Part shown: piece after piece, positions 5,550-12,873 of the stretch
How positions within the stretch are numbered: position 1 is the first letter of the stretch
Layout of the letters: each line of letters starts with the position of its first letter
From: Lachnospiraceae bacterium
Lineage (GTDB): Bacteria; Bacillota_A; Clostridia; Lachnospirales; Lachnospiraceae
Direction of reading: 5' to 3'
Length of the DNA stretch: 22,280 bases
Assembly: GCA_018365895.1 (NCBI GenBank)
Contig: JAGZJD010000040.1
Span: 1 to 22,280, forward strand
Notes under the pieces: generated by a model
Told to the model about the DNA's origin: nothing
The model's database searches: none
Seen by the model: only the letters and a program-made list of their open reading frames with translations
Position numbers and translations under genes: made by a program

Positions 5550-5790
5550 ATGTTTTTGGACACGAGCTTTTTAGTAAATGATGAAATCCAATTGTGTTTG
5601 CAAAAAACAGTAGATGGTAATGTTGAGAAAGAGTGGCTTCCTACATATCATTTTGCTATTTGTGATAAGCAGGGGCGAGAGATGGGAGTTTGTGATTTGA
5701 GGGTTGGACATAATTTAAATACATATTAATGATATGCGGCTTGAAGATGGTGAAATGGAAAAATGTATATATCGAATTGATTTGAGATAA
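5550..5790 (+). pseudogene. GNAT-family acetyltransferase with internal deletion
   Basis: ATG 5550 follows TTTTGGAGG (about 5535-5543). The first 59 codons read MFLDTSFLVNDEIQLCLQKT and reach GVCDLRVGHNLNTY before TAA 5727-5729. That is the start of a known GNAT subfamily whose members continue with a GGNIGY-type strand and the acetyl-CoA loop. From 5734 another frame reads MRLEDGEMEKCIYRIDLR and stops at 5788-5790, which looks like the C-terminal end of the same protein. About half of the roughly 170-residue protein, including the acetyl-CoA site, is missing at 5722-5734 and the frame is shifted. The product would be inactive. Confidence 0.65.
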
Positions 5791-6344
5791 TTTTCTGATA
5801 GGGTATGGCACGGTGTTCAAGGTTTATGATGATCAGGATTCCGGAAATATCTGCTTCGGAACAGAAAAGGACGGCCAGCGTTATTTTATCAAATTTGCAG
5901 GTGCTCCTACCGAGCGGTATAACGGTAATCCCGCAGATGCTATTGCAAGACTGAAAGCAACTTTGCCTGTATATAGTGAACTACAGCATGAGAACTTGAT
6001 TGAATTGGTTGAAGTCAAAGATATTGGCGGTGGATTTGCTATGGTATTCAAGTGGTCTACTGGTGATTGTATGGGACGAATGTGGGGCAGTTCACTTTTT
6101 CAGTCGCCCGAAGAATATGAAGTTGGCGCAGTTATAGATGAAATCACGAATGTTTATGCGGTGGGTGCAACAGCCTTTGCTCTCTTCGGCGAGTATAACC
6201 GTAATCGGGACAGGTGGCAGGCAGCTCAGCGACAAACTTTTTGAGGTTGCAGCAAAAGCTGTAAGTGCTGACAGAAATGGAAGGCAACAGTCCATCCGAC
6301 AATTGAGAGAAGAATGGGAGATGGCAATTCGCATGGAATCTTGA
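5786..6344 (+). pseudogene. Protein-kinase-domain protein, N-truncated, internally deleted and frameshifted
   Basis: The frame opens at 5786 as DNFLIGYGTVFKVYDDQDSG, a glycine-rich loop, followed by RYFIKFAGAPTERYNG (the ATP-contacting Lys) and HENLIELVEVKDIGGGFAMV. It then jumps at GDCMGRMWGSSLFQSPEEYE. The catalytic HxD loop and DFG-like segment that should separate these parts are missing. A frame break follows: GCAG is duplicated at 6217-6224, the first frame stops at 6242-6244, and removing four bases restores RDRWQLSDKLFEVAAKAVSADR, which ends at 6344. The N-terminus is also absent, as the gene begins at the stop codon of the preceding GNAT remnant. An AraC-type gene follows after 88 bp. 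Confidence 0.75.
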
Positions 6345-6432
6345 AGAACAAATTTAGGCAAGAATAGTCGGGAAAATGATTCTCCGAGCTGATAGGATAT
6401 AGAAACAGCGAAGCGAAAGTGGTGAAATAAGC

Positions 6433-7290
6433 ATGGATTGGGTGGATGCAATAAGTAAAGCAATTCAGTATATAGAGGAACATATCACAGAGGAGTTGAC
6501 CGCAGACAGAATTTCAGAAAATATCAATATTTCTTCTTTTTATTTTCAGAAAGGATTTGCGATGCTTTGCGGATTTACGCTTATGGAATATATCAGGAAC
6601 CGCAGACTTGCACTAGCTGGAAATGATCTGGCTACGGGTAAAGAGAAGATTATAGATATTGCAATGAAATATGGATATGATTCTCCGGATAGTTTTACAC
6701 GAGCGTTTACAAGGTTTCATGGTGTGACGCCGACAGCAGCCAGAAAAGGACAGGTCATGCTGAAATCTTTTGCACCGCTGAAGGTAAAACTGTCATTAGA
6801 AGGAGGATATATCATGGATTACAGAATTGTAAAAAAAGAAGCTTTTACCGTAATTGCAAATGCAAGAGAATTTTCTTATGAAGATGCAAAGGATGTAGTA
6901 CCGCAGTTCTGGCAGGAACATTATCAGGCGGGAAAAGGAAAAACGGTTATGGGGGTATATGGAATCAACATTGACCTGAATATGGGGCATGATACTTTTG
7001 AGTATCTCATTGCAGATCCATATAATCCGGTCAAGGAGGTTCCGGAAGGCTTTACAGTGAAGACGATTCCGGAGTTTACATGGGCGGTATTCCCTTGCAA
7101 AGGTGCTTTGCCGTATGCATTGCAGGATGTGAACACAAAGATTTTTACAGAATGGCTCCCAGCGCTTAGAGAATATGAATTTGCTGCAGGGTATTGTGTA
7201 GAATATTATGATGATCCATCGAAATATTCGAAGGGAGCGCAGGACGAAAACTATTATTGTGAAATCTGGCTTCCGGTTAAGAAAAAGTAG
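6433..7290 (+). CDS. AraC-family regulator with GyrI-like effector-binding domain (285 aa)
   Basis: The N-terminal part (about 8-107) is a two-helix-turn-helix AraC domain: LTADRISENINISSFYFQK gives the first HTH, and IAMKYGYDSPDSFTRAFTR with HGVTP the second and signature. From about 125 onward (MDYRIVKKEAFTVIANAREF to the end, with YCEIWLPVK) it is a GyrI-like small-molecule-binding domain, as in Rob and BmrR-type drug-responsive regulators. The length is normal for this fusion. The start ATG 6433 has only a weak GTGGTG upstream (6419-6424). A flavodoxin gene follows 85 bp later on the same strand and may be its target. The inducing ligand is unknown. Confidence 0.88.
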   Translation: MDWVDAISKAIQYIEEHITEELTADRISENINISSFYFQKGFAMLCGFTLMEYIRNRRLALAGNDLATGKEKIIDIAMKYGYDSPDSFTRAFTRFHGVTPTAARKGQVMLKSFAPLKVKLSLEGGYIMDYRIVKKEAFTVIANAREFSYEDAKDVVPQFWQEHYQAGKGKTVMGVYGINIDLNMGHDTFEYLIADPYNPVKEVPEGFTVKTIPEFTWAVFPCKGALPYALQDVNTKIFTEWLPALREYEFAAGYCVEYYDDPSKYSKGAQDENYYCEIWLPVKKK

Positions 7291-7375
7291 AGAGTGCATT
7301 TGCCGCAGATTTATGCTATTCTATGTTAAAGCACAGAGATAAAATATGATTTTTTGGAAAGGAAAGGGATTGATT

Positions 7376-7858
7376 ATGAGTAAGGTATTAGTAGCGTATT
7401 TCAGTGCCAGTGGTGCAACAGCAAAACTGGCGAAGCGGCTTGCAGTGTCTATCGGAGCGGATTTACATGAGATTCAGCCGGAAATTCCATACACGGATGC
7501 CGATTTAGACTGGAGAGATAAAAATAGCCGCAGCAGTGTGGAAATGAATGATAAGTCATTCCGGCCTGCAGTTGCAAATAAGGTGAATAAAATCGATCAG
7601 TATTCGGTTATTTTCATAGCTTTTCCTATTTGGTGGTATGTTGCCCCGACCATTATGAACACGTTTTTGGAGCAATATGATCTGAAAGGAAAGACAATTA
7701 TTCCGTTGGCAACTTCAGGCAGCAGTGGTATGGGGAACACAAATAAAGAACTGGAGGATTCCTGTCCGGGAGCGGAATTAAAAGAAGGAAAGAGATTCTC
7801 TGCGGATGCAAGCGAAGAAGAACTAAAGGCATGGGCAGAGAGTTATCAATTGGTATGA
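7376..7858 (+). CDS. Flavodoxin (160 aa)
   Basis: The protein begins MSKVLVAYFSASGATAKLAK, the FMN phosphate-binding loop of the flavodoxin_4 type, continues with IFIAFPIWWYVAPTIMNTFL (the region around the flavin ring) and IIPLATSGSSGMGNT, the last FMN loop. It would carry electrons between redox partners or act as a quinone/disulfide reductase-like enzyme. ATG 7376 is preferred over an ATG ten codons upstream because GGAAAGGAAAGGG (7357-7369) precedes it at the right distance and homologues start here. It lies downstream of the AraC-type gene and may be controlled by it. Confidence 0.88.
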   Translation: MSKVLVAYFSASGATAKLAKRLAVSIGADLHEIQPEIPYTDADLDWRDKNSRSSVEMNDKSFRPAVANKVNKIDQYSVIFIAFPIWWYVAPTIMNTFLEQYDLKGKTIIPLATSGSSGMGNTNKELEDSCPGAELKEGKRFSADASEEELKAWAESYQLV

Positions 7859-7870
7859 TAATATACATAG

Positions 7871-7892
7871 GCAGTGTGGCTGCTGCGTTTTT
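7871..7892 (+). terminator. Weak intrinsic terminator after flavodoxin
   Basis: GCAGTG (7871-7876) can pair with TGCTGC (7881-7886) with two G-T pairs, followed by five T (7888-7892). The stem is short, so the call is tentative. Confidence 0.45.
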
Positions 7893-7930
7893 GAAATATT
7901 TACGGAAAGATATATTAGATTGAAATTTTC

Positions 7931-7959
7931 TTGCAATTTGAAAATGGTTTGTTTATAAT
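7931..7959 (+). promoter_or_regulatory. Sigma-A promoter of the thiamine operon
   Basis: TTGCAA (7931-7936) and TATAAT (7954-7959) have a 17-nt spacer. The predicted start near 7966 is about 13 nt before the TPP aptamer. Confidence 0.8.
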
Positions 7960-7978
7960 GATAAAGACAATAAAATGA

Positions 7979-8062
7979 ACGGGAGCTTGTATGACAGGCT
8001 GAGAGGAAGGTATGACCTTCGACCGATAACCTGATTTGGATAATGCCAACGTAGGGATGCAG
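7979..8062 (+). promoter_or_regulatory. TPP riboswitch (THI element)
   Basis: The conserved TPP aptamer blocks appear in order: ACGGGAGC (7979-7986), GGCTGAGAGGA (7998-8008, pyrimidine-sensing), a GAAGGT/ACCTTC hairpin, GACCGATAACCTGATTTGGA (8021-8040), then TAATGCCAACGTAGGGATGC (8041-8060, pyrophosphate-sensing side). A terminator follows at 8087-8122. Binding of thiamine pyrophosphate should favour termination and switch off the thi operon. All critical segments are present, so the aptamer looks functional. Confidence 0.95.
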
Positions 8063-8086
8063 AAAATGAGCAATGTAATGTATGAA

Positions 8087-8122
8087 ACGGAAGTTATCGA
8101 ATTAGGTAGCTTTCGTTTTTTT
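8087..8122 (+). terminator. TPP riboswitch expression-platform terminator
   Basis: ACGGAAGTTA (8087-8096) pairs with TAGCTTTCGT (8107-8116) over 10 bp including two wobbles, followed by seven T (8116-8122). Its position 25 nt after the aptamer is that of a regulated terminator. Confidence 0.85.
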
Positions 8123-8237
8123 GTGTTATACAGCGGATGAAGCCGATGCGCAATCTGCTGTGAATGGAAAGGAAGTGACTGGAGAATTTCCCGTAACGTT
8201 TCGGGCGGATAGAAGGGGAGCGCCTTGTGTCTTGTAG
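8106..8237 (+). other. Protein-like open stretch in the thiW leader
   Basis: One frame is open from 8106 to TAG 8235-8237 and from 8127 reads YTADEADAQSAVNGKEVTGE, then FPVTFRADRRGAP. It is more GC-rich and protein-like than leader RNA usually is. No start codon with a ribosome binding site is present (TTG 8121 lies in the T-run). It may be the remnant of a gene or simply structured RNA that happens to be open. I do not recognise it. Confidence 0.25.
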
Positions 8238-8246
8238 TTTTGCGAT

Positions 8247-8314
8247 GGGAACCCGTGTTTCGGGGTGAGAGGAGAAAATAGATTCTCGACCGAACGAAGT
8301 AGTGAAGACTTCGT
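8247..8314 (+). promoter_or_regulatory. Half TPP-aptamer-like leader element upstream of thiW
   Basis: From 8247 to 8293 the sequence parallels the first TPP riboswitch: GGGA, a helix ACCCG/CGGGGT (8251-8266 region), GAGAGGA (8267-8273), a GAGAA/TTCTC hairpin and GACCGA (8288-8293). The rest of the aptamer (CTGAT-TGG-TAAT-CC-GCGTAGGGA) is absent; instead there is a 7-bp hairpin ACGAAGT/ACTTCGT (8294-8314). The ribosome binding site of thiW follows 13 nt later. It could be a decayed second riboswitch or a remodelled element acting on translation. Confidence 0.5.
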
Positions 8315-8340
8315 ACAAAACACGAAAAGAGGAAATAAAA

Positions 8341-9057
8341 ATGAAAAGTTCAAAAGGATTATTGAAAATGGTTGTACTGTCGATGTTGGTAGCTCTTGGA
8401 GTTGTCATATCACCAATTTTGAGGGTGGAAGGGATGTGTCCTATGGCGCATTTTATTAATATAGTTTGCTCTGTATTTCTTGGACCATGGTATTCACTGC
8501 TCTGCGCAGCACTTATCGGAATTTTGCGTATGACATTGATGGGAATTCCGCCGCTTGCATTAACCGGAGCCGTATTTGGAGCATTTTTATCCGGAGTTTT
8601 CTATCGGATTTCGAAAGGAAAGATTTTATTTGCAGTACTTGGAGAAGTCATTGGGACAGGGATTATCGGAGCTATTGTATCTTACCCGGTTATGACCTTT
8701 TTATGGGGCAAAGAAGGACTGAGCTGGATGTTCTATGTGCCTTCATTTATTTGTGGTACTTTGATTGGAGGCAGCATTGCTTATGTATTTCTTAGAAAGT
8801 TGGCGGATAATGGTATGCTTACGAGAATCCAGGCAATGCTTGATGCGAAATGTTATGGCGATAAGAGCGGTGTCTTTTCAAACTCAGTGATGATTGCTGC
8901 GTTCGGAGCAATTTTCTTTGTTGTGATAAAAATTGCTGCAGATATTTTCCACCTGGAGGCTTTCGTATGGTCCTTTTTAGCTTATGCTTCACTTGGCGCC
9001 TGCGCTGTGGCAGCAGTGGTGTATTTTGCAGTAAAAAAGGGGAAGGAGCATCAGTAA
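8341..9057 (+). CDS. thiW: ThiW, ECF-transporter S component for thiazole precursor (238 aa)
   Basis: A hydrophobic membrane protein with about six transmembrane segments. The ThiW pattern is clear: VVLSMLVALGVVISPILR at the start, EGMCPMAHFINIVCSVFLGP, then LLCAALIGILRMTLMGIPPL and FGAFLSGVFYR. As the substrate-binding subunit of an energy-coupling-factor transporter it is thought to import hydroxyethylthiazole, using EcfA/A'/T subunits encoded elsewhere. ATG 8341 has AGAGGA (8328-8333) at 7 nt; a GTG at 8302 is in frame but lies inside the leader hairpin and is rejected. It is the first gene of the thi operon, beneath the TPP riboswitch, and is followed by thiM after 3 bp. Confidence 0.92.
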   Translation: MKSSKGLLKMVVLSMLVALGVVISPILRVEGMCPMAHFINIVCSVFLGPWYSLLCAALIGILRMTLMGIPPLALTGAVFGAFLSGVFYRISKGKILFAVLGEVIGTGIIGAIVSYPVMTFLWGKEGLSWMFYVPSFICGTLIGGSIAYVFLRKLADNGMLTRIQAMLDAKCYGDKSGVFSNSVMIAAFGAIFFVVIKIAADIFHLEAFVWSFLAYASLGACAVAAVVYFAVKKGKEHQ

Positions 9058-9060
9058 ATT

Positions 9061-9861
9061 ATGAAAGATCTGCGACAAATGATTAGAAGAAAACAGGCGT
9101 TGATCCACTGTATTACAAATCCAATTTCAATGACACAGTGTGCAAATGCAGTGTTGGCGATGGGAGCAAGACCAATGATGGCAGAACATCCGGAGGAAGT
9201 AGAAGAGATTACAGCTACGGCAGGAGCATTGCTTCTGAATCTTGGAAATATTTCTGATGTTCGGATGGAGGCAATGAGACGTTCACTGAAAACGGCGAAA
9301 AAATATCAGATTCCGGTTGTTCTGGATGCGGTTGGCGTGGCATGCTCAGCGCTGAGAAGAACTTTTGCGATGGAGCTGCTTGCAGAAAAAGCAGTGACGA
9401 TAGTCAAAGGAAATTATTCTGAAATAACAGCACTTTGCGACAGTGCGTACTATTCTTCAGGAGTGGATGCGGATAAAGCGCTTTGCATCGATAGAACGGC
9501 AGAACGTGCATTGGCGTTGTCTGAGAAATATCATGCGGTAATCCTGGCAAGTGGAGAGAAAGATCTTGTTGCAGACAGAAAGCAGTTGTACATTGTAAAT
9601 TGTGGAACGCCCCAGTTAGCTAATATTACCGGAACCGGATGTATGCTCGGAGCAGTTTGTGCCGCCTGCCTTGCATCAGAAGATGCATCAGAAGCGGCAG
9701 TAGATGCCTGTATGGTTATGGGAATTTGTGGAGAATTATCCGAAACAGAACAGGGATCCGGAAGCTTTTTGAAAAATCTTCTGGATCAATTATCGACATG
9801 GAGTGAAGAAACGATTCTTTCCAGAGCAAAGGTGGAGGTGAGAACGATTGAAAAATTTTGA
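9061..9861 (+). CDS. thiM: Hydroxyethylthiazole kinase ThiM (266 aa)
   Basis: Phosphorylates 4-methyl-5-(2-hydroxyethyl)thiazole (HET) with ATP, the salvage entry to the thiazole half of thiamine. Recognised by HCITNPISMTQCANAVLAMG (16-35), ARPMMAEHPEE, the nucleotide-binding block VKGNYSEI and ANITGTGCMLGA (187-198) with the active-site Cys at 194. The length is normal for ThiM. The ribosome binding site AAGGAG lies inside the end of thiW (about 9043-9048), 12 nt from the ATG. The 3' end overlaps thiE by 14 nt, indicating translational coupling. It pairs logically with ThiW, which would bring in its substrate. Confidence 0.95.
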   Translation: MKDLRQMIRRKQALIHCITNPISMTQCANAVLAMGARPMMAEHPEEVEEITATAGALLLNLGNISDVRMEAMRRSLKTAKKYQIPVVLDAVGVACSALRRTFAMELLAEKAVTIVKGNYSEITALCDSAYYSSGVDADKALCIDRTAERALALSEKYHAVILASGEKDLVADRKQLYIVNCGTPQLANITGTGCMLGAVCAACLASEDASEAAVDACMVMGICGELSETEQGSGSFLKNLLDQLSTWSEETILSRAKVEVRTIEKF

Positions 9862-10477
9862 TTTGAAACTTTATTTTATCACAGACAGTACAGGATTTTG
9901 TGAAGAAGAATTTCTTTATAGAGTGGAAGAAGCCTTGAAGGGAGGTGCGACGTTCCTTCAGCTTCGCGAAAAAGAAAAAACAACAAGAGAGTACATTGCA
10001 CTTGCAAAAAAAGTGCAGAAATTAACAAAAAAATATCATATTCCGCTTATCATTGATGATCGATTGGATGTGGCACTGGCAGTTGAAGCAGATGGAGTTC
10101 ATCTTGGACAGAGTGATATGCCGGTTTCTATTGCAAGAAGTATCTTAGGAGAAGATAAGATCATTGGTGCTACGGCAAAAACAGTGGAACAGGCAGTGGA
10201 GGCATGGAAAGAGGGGGCAGATTATCTCGGAGTTGGAGCAATTTATCCGACAACGACAAAGGTAAAGACAATATTAACGTCAACAAAGATGCTTGCAGAT
10301 ATTTGTAAAGCAGTTCCAATTCCGGTGAATGCGATCGGCGGATTAAATGCGGATAATCTGGATGTGTTAAAGGGCATTCCGATTGCCGGAATCTGTGTCG
10401 TATCGGCGATTATGAAGGCAGATGATCCGGCTCAAGCGGCAAAAATACTCCGTGAGAAAATTGAGGTGGGCTTATGA
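9848..10477 (+). CDS. thiE: Thiamine-phosphate synthase ThiE (209 aa)
   Basis: Couples HMP-PP with thiazole phosphate to give thiamine monophosphate. The TIM-barrel motifs are present: LYFITDS at the start, FLQLREKEKTTREY (36-49), LIIDDRLDVALAVEADGVHLG (68-88, diphosphate/Mg site) and GVGAIYPTTTK, then VNAIGGLN. The start is TTG 9848, chosen because GGAGGTG (9834-9840) lies 7 nt before it and the protein begins as family members do. The gene overlaps thiM by 14 nt and thiD by 4 nt (ATGA), so the three are probably translated together. Confidence 0.95.
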   Translation: MKNFDLKLYFITDSTGFCEEEFLYRVEEALKGGATFLQLREKEKTTREYIALAKKVQKLTKKYHIPLIIDDRLDVALAVEADGVHLGQSDMPVSIARSILGEDKIIGATAKTVEQAVEAWKEGADYLGVGAIYPTTTKVKTILTSTKMLADICKAVPIPVNAIGGLNADNLDVLKGIPIAGICVVSAIMKADDPAQAAKILREKIEVGL

Positions 10478-11277
10478 AAACAGCATTATCAATAGCCGGA
10501 AGTGATTCCAGTGGAGGCGCGGGAATCCAGGCAGATATGAAAACAATGACAATGAATGGCATTTATGGGATGTGCGCAATTACGGCACTGACAGCGCAGA
10601 ATACAACTGGTGTGAGAGGGATTCAGGAAGTATCTCCGGAATTTTTGAAAGAGCAGATAGATGCGGTTTTTGAGGACATTTATCCGGATGCGGTTAAGAT
10701 AGGAATGCTTTCCAGCGCAGAACTTATTCAAGTCATTGCAGAGAGGTTGAGATTTTATAAGGCGAGACATATTGTGGTTGATCCGGTCATGGTTGCTACA
10801 AGTGGTTCAAAACTTATGAAAACGGATGCGGTGGAGGTTCTGACGAAGGAACTTTTACCATTGGCGGAACTTGTGACACCAAACATTCCGGAAGCAGAGA
10901 TTTTGGCAGGAATGACGATTTCCAAGCGGAGTGATATGGAAGCAGCAGCAAAAAAGATTGGAAATACTTATGGCTGTGCAGTGCTTCTGAAGGGAGGCCA
11001 CAGTGTAAATGATGCGAATGATCTTTTATGTGCTAATGGAGTTTGTCAGTGGTTTGAAGGAAGAAGGATTTCAAATTCTAATACACACGGGACGGGATGT
11101 ACGCTGTCTTCTGCAATTGCCTCAAATCTGGCGAAAGGATTTTCTCTGGAATTGTCTGTAAAACGGGCGAAAGAATATATTTCCGGAGCGCTTGAGGCAA
11201 TGCTGGATCTTGGAAAAGGTTCCGGGCCAATGAAACATAATTTTGATTTGAATGGATATTTTAGTGAAGAAGCATAG
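10474..11277 (+). CDS. thiD: Hydroxymethylpyrimidine / HMP-phosphate kinase ThiD (267 aa)
   Basis: Phosphorylates HMP and HMP-P to HMP-PP, the pyrimidine donor for ThiE. Hallmarks: [18 protein letters not shown] (4-21, HMP binding), [29 protein letters not shown] (101-111), VTPNIPEAE and [13 protein letters not shown] (204-216) with the anion hole and catalytic Cys at 209. The length is typical for the single-domain enzyme. The ATG overlaps the thiE stop codon. thiC follows after 20 bp, so the gene lies between the enzymes that make and use its substrate. Confidence 0.95.
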   Translation: MKTALSIAGSDSSGGAGIQADMKTMTMNGIYGMCAITALTAQNTTGVRGIQEVSPEFLKEQIDAVFEDIYPDAVKIGMLSSAELIQVIAERLRFYKARHIVVDPVMVATSGSKLMKTDAVEVLTKELLPLAELVTPNIPEAEILAGMTISKRSDMEAAAKKIGNTYGCAVLLKGGHSVNDANDLLCANGVCQWFEGRRISNSNTHGTGCTLSSAIASNLAKGFSLELSVKRAKEYISGALEAMLDLGKGSGPMKHNFDLNGYFSEEA

Positions 11278-11297
11278 CATATAACAGGAGGAAACAG

Positions 11298-12602
11298 ATG
11301 AGAACTTATACAACACAGATGGATGCAGCGAAGCAGGGAATTATTACACCGGAAATGAAAATAGTTGCAGAAAAAGAGTATCGTACAGAAGAAGAGATCA
11401 GAGCACTTGTAGCAAAAGGCCAGGTGGCGATCTGTGCAAATAAGAAGCATAAATGCATTGATCCGAATGGAGTCGGTTCAATGCTGCGCACAAAAATCAA
11501 TGTTAATCTTGGGGTTTCCAGAGATTGTAAAGATTATGATGTAGAAATGCAAAAAGTAATGGCTGCAGTTCATATGGGAGCAGAAGCAATTATGGATTTG
11601 TCTTCCCATGGAAATACACAGCCATTTCGACAAAAACTAACACAGGAATGTCCGGCTATGATTGGAACAGTTCCTGTTTATGACAGTGTAATCCATTATC
11701 AGAGGGATCTTGCTACATTGACTGCGAAAGATTTTATCGATGTGATTCGTCTGCACGCGGAAGATGGTGTGGATTTTGTGACATTACATTGTGGGATTAC
11801 CCGTAAGACGATTGAGCAGATTAAGACACATAAACGGAAAATGAATATTGTTTCCAGAGGAGGTTCTCTTGTATTTGCCTGGATGAGTATGACAGGAGAA
11901 GAGAATCCATTTTATGAATACTTTGATGAAATTCTTGAAATTTGCCGGGAATATGATGTGACGATTTCACTTGGAGATGCGTGCCGTCCAGGATGCCTTG
12001 CGGATGGAAGCGATGTTTGTCAGATTGAAGAACTTGTACGTTTAGGAGAACTGACAAAACGGGCGTGGGAAAAAGATGTACAGGTAATGGTAGAAGGACC
12101 AGGACATATGCCGATGGATCAGATTGCAGCGAATATGAAACTTCAGCAGACAATCTGTATGGGGGCGCCATTTTATGTGTTAGGACCAATCGTAACAGAC
12201 ATTGCACCAGGGTATGACCATATTACATCTGCCATTGGAGGGGCAATTGCTGCAGCATCCGGAGCAGCCTTTTTGTGTTATGTTACTCCGGCAGAACATC
12301 TGGCGCTTCCGAATCTGGAAGATGTGAAACAGGGAATCATTGCTTCCCGGATAGCAGCTCATGCAGCGGATATTGCAAAGAAAATTCCTCATGCGCGGGA
12401 TCTTGATGATGAGATGGCAGATGCCAGAAGAACATTTGATTGGGAAAAACAATGGGAATGCTCGATTGATCCGGATACTGCCAGAAAAATTCGGGATGAC
12501 AGAGCTCCGGAACAGGAAGACAGTTGTTCCATGTGCGGAAAATTCTGTGCAGTCAGAAGTATGAATAAAGCGTTGAATGGAGAGTATATCGATATTCTGT
12601 AA
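11298..12602 (+). CDS. thiC: Phosphomethylpyrimidine synthase ThiC (434 aa, short form)
   Basis: A radical SAM enzyme that rearranges AIR to HMP-P. Motifs include [19 protein letters not shown] (51-69), [40 protein letters not shown] and the C-terminal cluster motif CSMCGKFC with Cys at 410, 413 and 417. At 434 residues it is the short form lacking the N-terminal extension of proteobacterial ThiC. The cluster spacing here is C-x2-C-x3-C rather than the x4 of classical long-form ThiC, which I believe is common in the short forms. ATG 11298 follows AGGAGG (11286-11291). It is the last gene of the operon and is followed by a strong terminator. Confidence 0.96.
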   Translation: MRTYTTQMDAAKQGIITPEMKIVAEKEYRTEEEIRALVAKGQVAICANKKHKCIDPNGVGSMLRTKINVNLGVSRDCKDYDVEMQKVMAAVHMGAEAIMDLSSHGNTQPFRQKLTQECPAMIGTVPVYDSVIHYQRDLATLTAKDFIDVIRLHAEDGVDFVTLHCGITRKTIEQIKTHKRKMNIVSRGGSLVFAWMSMTGEENPFYEYFDEILEICREYDVTISLGDACRPGCLADGSDVCQIEELVRLGELTKRAWEKDVQVMVEGPGHMPMDQIAANMKLQQTICMGAPFYVLGPIVTDIAPGYDHITSAIGGAIAAASGAAFLCYVTPAEHLALPNLEDVKQGIIASRIAAHAADIAKKIPHARDLDDEMADARRTFDWEKQWECSIDPDTARKIRDDRAPEQEDSCSMCGKFCAVRSMNKALNGEYIDIL

Positions 12603-12628
12603 AACAAAATCAGGAAGAAGAAAATACA

Positions 12629-12658
12629 GGGGATTTCTGTCAGAGAAATCCCCCTTTT
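12629..12658 (+). terminator. Rho-independent terminator of the thiamine operon
   Basis: GGGGATTTCT (12629-12638) pairs perfectly with AGAAATCCCC (12644-12653) around a 5-nt loop, followed by CTTTTCT. Confidence 0.9.
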
Positions 12659-12661
12659 CTA

Positions 12662-12690
12662 TTGACAAAGACGAAAAAGTCCGCTATAGT
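12662..12690 (+). promoter_or_regulatory. Strong sigma-A promoter of tRNA-Thr
   Basis: TTGACA (12662-12667) and TATAGT (12685-12690) with a 17-nt spacer. The predicted start near 12697 is about 14 nt before the mature tRNA. It begins directly after the T-run of the thi terminator. Confidence 0.85.
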
Positions 12691-12710
12691 ATAACCGTTG
12701 CAGAGGATAG

Positions 12711-12783
12711 GCTGCCTTGGCTCAGTCGGTAGAGCGTCGCCTTGGTAAGGCGGAGGTCGGGGGTTCAAGTCCCCTAGGCAGCT
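12711..12783 (+). tRNA. tRNA-Thr (GGT anticodon)
   Basis: A complete cloverleaf of 73 nt: acceptor GCTGCCT (12711-12717) with AGGCAGC (12776-12782), D arm GCTC...GAGC, anticodon stem TCGCC/GGCGG with loop TTGGTAA giving anticodon GGT (reads ACC and ACT), and T arm GGGG-TTCAAGT-CCCC. CCA is not encoded. It has its own promoter and terminator, so it is a one-gene unit. No att-like repeat of its 3' end was seen in the window. Confidence 0.95.
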
Positions 12784-12793
12784 TTGATGAGAG

Positions 12794-12841
12794 GGTATCG
12801 CAAGTGTCATCAGAAAGGATGAGATTGTGATACCTTTTTTG
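12794..12841 (+). terminator. Rho-independent terminator of tRNA-Thr
   Basis: GGTATCGCAA (12794-12803) pairs with TTGTGATACC (12825-12834) including one wobble, followed by seven T. The 21-nt loop contains a small CATC/GATG hairpin. Confidence 0.85.
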
Positions 12842-12873
12842 TAATATCATTTAGGGAAAAAGGGGTGTCTATC

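Noticed and set aside
8302..8340. Earlier GTG start for ThiW
   Set aside because: It lies in the loop and arm of the leader hairpin; ATG 8341 has a proper ribosome binding site and matches family N-termini.
8094..8408. Minus-strand reading frame of about 100 codons across the thiW leader
   Set aside because: It covers riboswitch-like RNA and the start of thiW, has no good ribosome binding site and no recognisable protein pattern.
12711..12783. tRNA-Thr as an integration site for the mobile remnants
   Set aside because: The tRNA is flanked by conserved chromosomal genes and no copy of its 3' end was found near the recombinase remnant.
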